Assembly: GCA_016935885.1 (NCBI GenBank)
Contig: JAFGQA010000184.1
Span: 1 to 7,641, forward strand
Length of the DNA: 7,641 bases
Direction of reading: 5' to 3'
DNA from: Phycisphaerae bacterium
GTDB lineage: Bacteria > Planctomycetota > Phycisphaerae > UBA1845 > UTPLA1
Both the position numbers and the translations under genes were made by a program. The notes beneath the pieces are model-generated. The model worked only from the letters and a program-made list of their open reading frames with translations. It was not told the origin of the DNA and searched no databases. Positions 6,410-7,641 of this stretch are shown here, piece after piece. Numbering within the stretch: the stretch's first letter is position 1; each line of letters starts with the position of its first letter.

Positions 6410-7369
6410 ATGCGAGGCGCAGTTGAATCGGCGATATGGGCAATCCTGGCGTTCGTCATCGCGGGTGTGGCCGGCTGTGAGAAGCAGGAGGGCACACGGC
6501 AGCCCAGCCTTCCCAAGTACACCATTGGCATGAGCCAGTGCAATCTCGGCGAGCCCTGGCGTGTCCAGATGAATGCCGACATCCGGGCCGCGGCGGAGCG
6601 ACACCCCGAAATCAAGATGGTGTTCAAAGATGCGCAGAACGATGCCCTCAGACAGCGAGGGCACGTCGAGGAACTGGTGAGTGCCGGCGTAGACCTGATC
6701 ATCATCAGCCCGAAGGAGGCCCAGCCGCTGACAGAGCCGGTGGCCAAGGCTGTGGACGCGGGCATCCCCGTGATCGTGCTCGACCGGCGTGTACTGGGTG
6801 ACAAGTTCACCTGCTTCGTCGGCGCCGACAACAAACTGATCGGCAGGGCGGCCGGAGAATGGATCATTCGTGCACTGGGCGGCGCCGGCAAGGTCGTCGA
6901 ACTCAAGGGACTGATGACCTCCACGCCGGGGCAAGATCGCCACACGGGCTTTCGAGAGGCAATCAAGGACAGCAGCATCGAGATCATCTTTGAAGCCGAC
7001 ATGAAGTGGCTTGAGCCGAACGCGCGCAAGGAGATGGAGTCAGCGCTCGCGCGCTTCAGCGAAATCGATCTCGTCTACGCCCACAACGATCCCGGTGCAC
7101 ATGGTGCGTACCTCGCGGCCGCGGCGGCAGAGCGAGCCGAAGGCATACGGTTTGTCGGGATCGATGCCTTGCCGCACGAAGGCGTGATGTACGTCAAGCA
7201 GGGGATCCTCGACGCCACGTTTCTCTACCCCACCGGCGGCGCCGAGGCGATCGATATTGCCTTGAAGATCCTGGCCGGCGAGGACGTGCCCAAGGAAGTC
7301 ACGCTCGGCTCGCGGATTTTCACGAAAGAGAACGTCGCCCAGGGCGGCGAAGCCATTCTGGCGCCATAA
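6410..7369 (+). CDS. Sugar-binding lipoprotein of the ABC importer (Peripla_BP_4, RbsB/YtfQ-like)
   Basis: The 319-residue exported protein is predicted to bind the sugar outside the inner membrane and deliver it to the permease. A hydrophobic segment (8-22) ends in the lipobox VAGC, so Cys23 should be lipidated. The n-region is odd, with only Arg2 and a Glu at 6. The mature part has the two-lobe type I fold: YTIGMSQCNLGEPWR (37-51), DLIIISPKEAQPL (95-107), IPVIVLDRR (119-127), VGADNKLIGRAAGEW (137-151), VVELKG (162-167), LVYAHNDPGAHGAY (221-234) and FVGIDALPHEG (248-258). D126, R127, N226, D227 and D252 are likely ligand contacts. The pattern is closer to the YtfQ-type galactofuranose binders than to E. 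coli RbsB, so the sugar is not settled by this protein. It is the last gene of the locus, behind the repeats, and may be regulated separately. Confidence 0.9.
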   Translation: MRGAVESAIWAILAFVIAGVAGCEKQEGTRQPSLPKYTIGMSQCNLGEPWRVQMNADIRAAAERHPEIKMVFKDAQNDALRQRGHVEELVSAGVDLIIISPKEAQPLTEPVAKAVDAGIPVIVLDRRVLGDKFTCFVGADNKLIGRAAGEWIIRALGGAGKVVELKGLMTSTPGQDRHTGFREAIKDSSIEIIFEADMKWLEPNARKEMESALARFSEIDLVYAHNDPGAHGAYLAAAAAERAEGIRFVGIDALPHEGVMYVKQGILDATFLYPTGGAEAIDIALKILAGEDVPKEVTLGSRIFTKENVAQGGEAILAP

Positions 7370-7495
7370 CTGGGCGTATGGCCGCGGTTCGCACGTTTCT
7401 TGGAAACCACAGTCGCCACGTTGCGGCTTGATCAGTTGCCGCACTGGCGTATTGTTGGCTCCGGCACTTCCGATGTCCGCGTGCGGTGTTGGTCG
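7370..7495. other. Spacer after the binding-protein gene, no clear terminator
   Basis: Two weak inverted repeats are visible: GTTTC/GAAAC around TTG (7395-7407) and TGCGGC/GCCGCA around a 10-nt loop (7422-7443). Neither is followed by a T-tract, so I call no intrinsic terminator. If the next gene is a transposase, the left end of its element should lie in this stretch, but the terminal repeat cannot be defined without the right end. Confidence 0.5.
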
Positions 7496-7641
7496 ATGTC
7501 ACGGTCCGTGAGACCGATGGGGAATGCCGCGGAATTGGAGCGACGACGACGAGCCGTCGCGTTGCTGGAGGACGGATGCTCCACGACAGAGTTGGCCGAG
7601 CGCGTGGGCAGCGGCCCGCGCAGCGTCCGACGCTGGCGGCA
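7496..7641 (+). CDS. Partial N-terminus of a helix-turn-helix protein, probable IS630-type transposase
   Basis: An open frame from ATG 7496 runs off the right edge after 48 complete codons. It reads as an arginine-rich helix (AELERRRRAVALLEDG) followed by a helix-turn-helix, STTELAERVGSGPRSVRRWR, with the terminal RRW typical of a recognition helix. This combination is common at the start of IS630-family transposases and of orphan helix-turn-helix proteins derived from them. A second ATG at 7517 (MGNAAELE) is an equally good start; a 5-bp hairpin, CGGTC/GACCG (7502-7516), lies just before it. Neither start has a strong Shine-Dalgarno. The DDE catalytic domain lies beyond the window, so neither the family nor the intactness of the element can be confirmed. 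A MarR/Xre-like regulator is less likely. Confidence 0.65.
   Translation, partial: MSRSVRPMGNAAELERRRRAVALLEDGCSTTELAERVGSGPRSVRRWR

Noticed and set aside
6068..6426. Small proteins encoded across the 64-bp repeats on either strand
   Set aside because: They consist largely of translated repeat in several overlapping frames, with no ribosome binding site or conserved domain.
7422..7443. Terminator hairpin after the binding-protein gene
   Set aside because: A 6-bp stem with a 10-nt loop and no T-tract is too weak to call.

Overview
The window is GC-rich and every confident gene lies on the + strand. It holds a compact sugar-uptake and catabolism locus: a divergent L-fucose/D-arabinose-type aldose isomerase (221-1738), an FGGY pentulose kinase (1742-3418), a tandem ATP-binding subunit of a ribose/xylose-type ABC importer (3500-5056), its permease (5046-6080) and a lipoprotein sugar-binding protein (6410-7369). 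A partial reading frame runs off the right edge (7496-7641) and looks like the N-terminus of an IS630-type transposase. No RNA gene, CRISPR array or regulator gene was found.

The first four genes are packed as an operon. The isomerase and kinase are 3 nt apart, the kinase and ATPase 81 nt apart, and the ATPase and permease overlap by 11 nt, the permease using a TTG start behind a strong Shine-Dalgarno. The binding-protein gene is separated from the permease by 329 nt. That gap contains two tandem 64-bp repeats, each with a perfect 9-bp-stem hairpin, the most unusual non-coding structure in the window.

Together the genes describe one route: capture by the lipoprotein, import by the ATPase/permease, aldose-to-ketose isomerisation, then ketose phosphorylation. 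The kinase carries a TCSLV motif, which I recall as a signature of D-ribulokinases in the FGGY family. With a FucI-class isomerase (a class that also acts on D-arabinose), the simplest reading is D-arabinose -> D-ribulose -> D-ribulose 5-phosphate, which enters the pentose phosphate pathway without an aldolase or epimerase, and none is seen here. This substrate is inferred.

The organism is probably an environmental bacterium; Planctomycetota or a relative is my best guess. The reasons are high GC, a lipoprotein binding protein at the end of an RbsA/RbsC-type cluster, and a hairpin repeat of a kind I associate with planctomycete genomes. This is recollection, not a database result.
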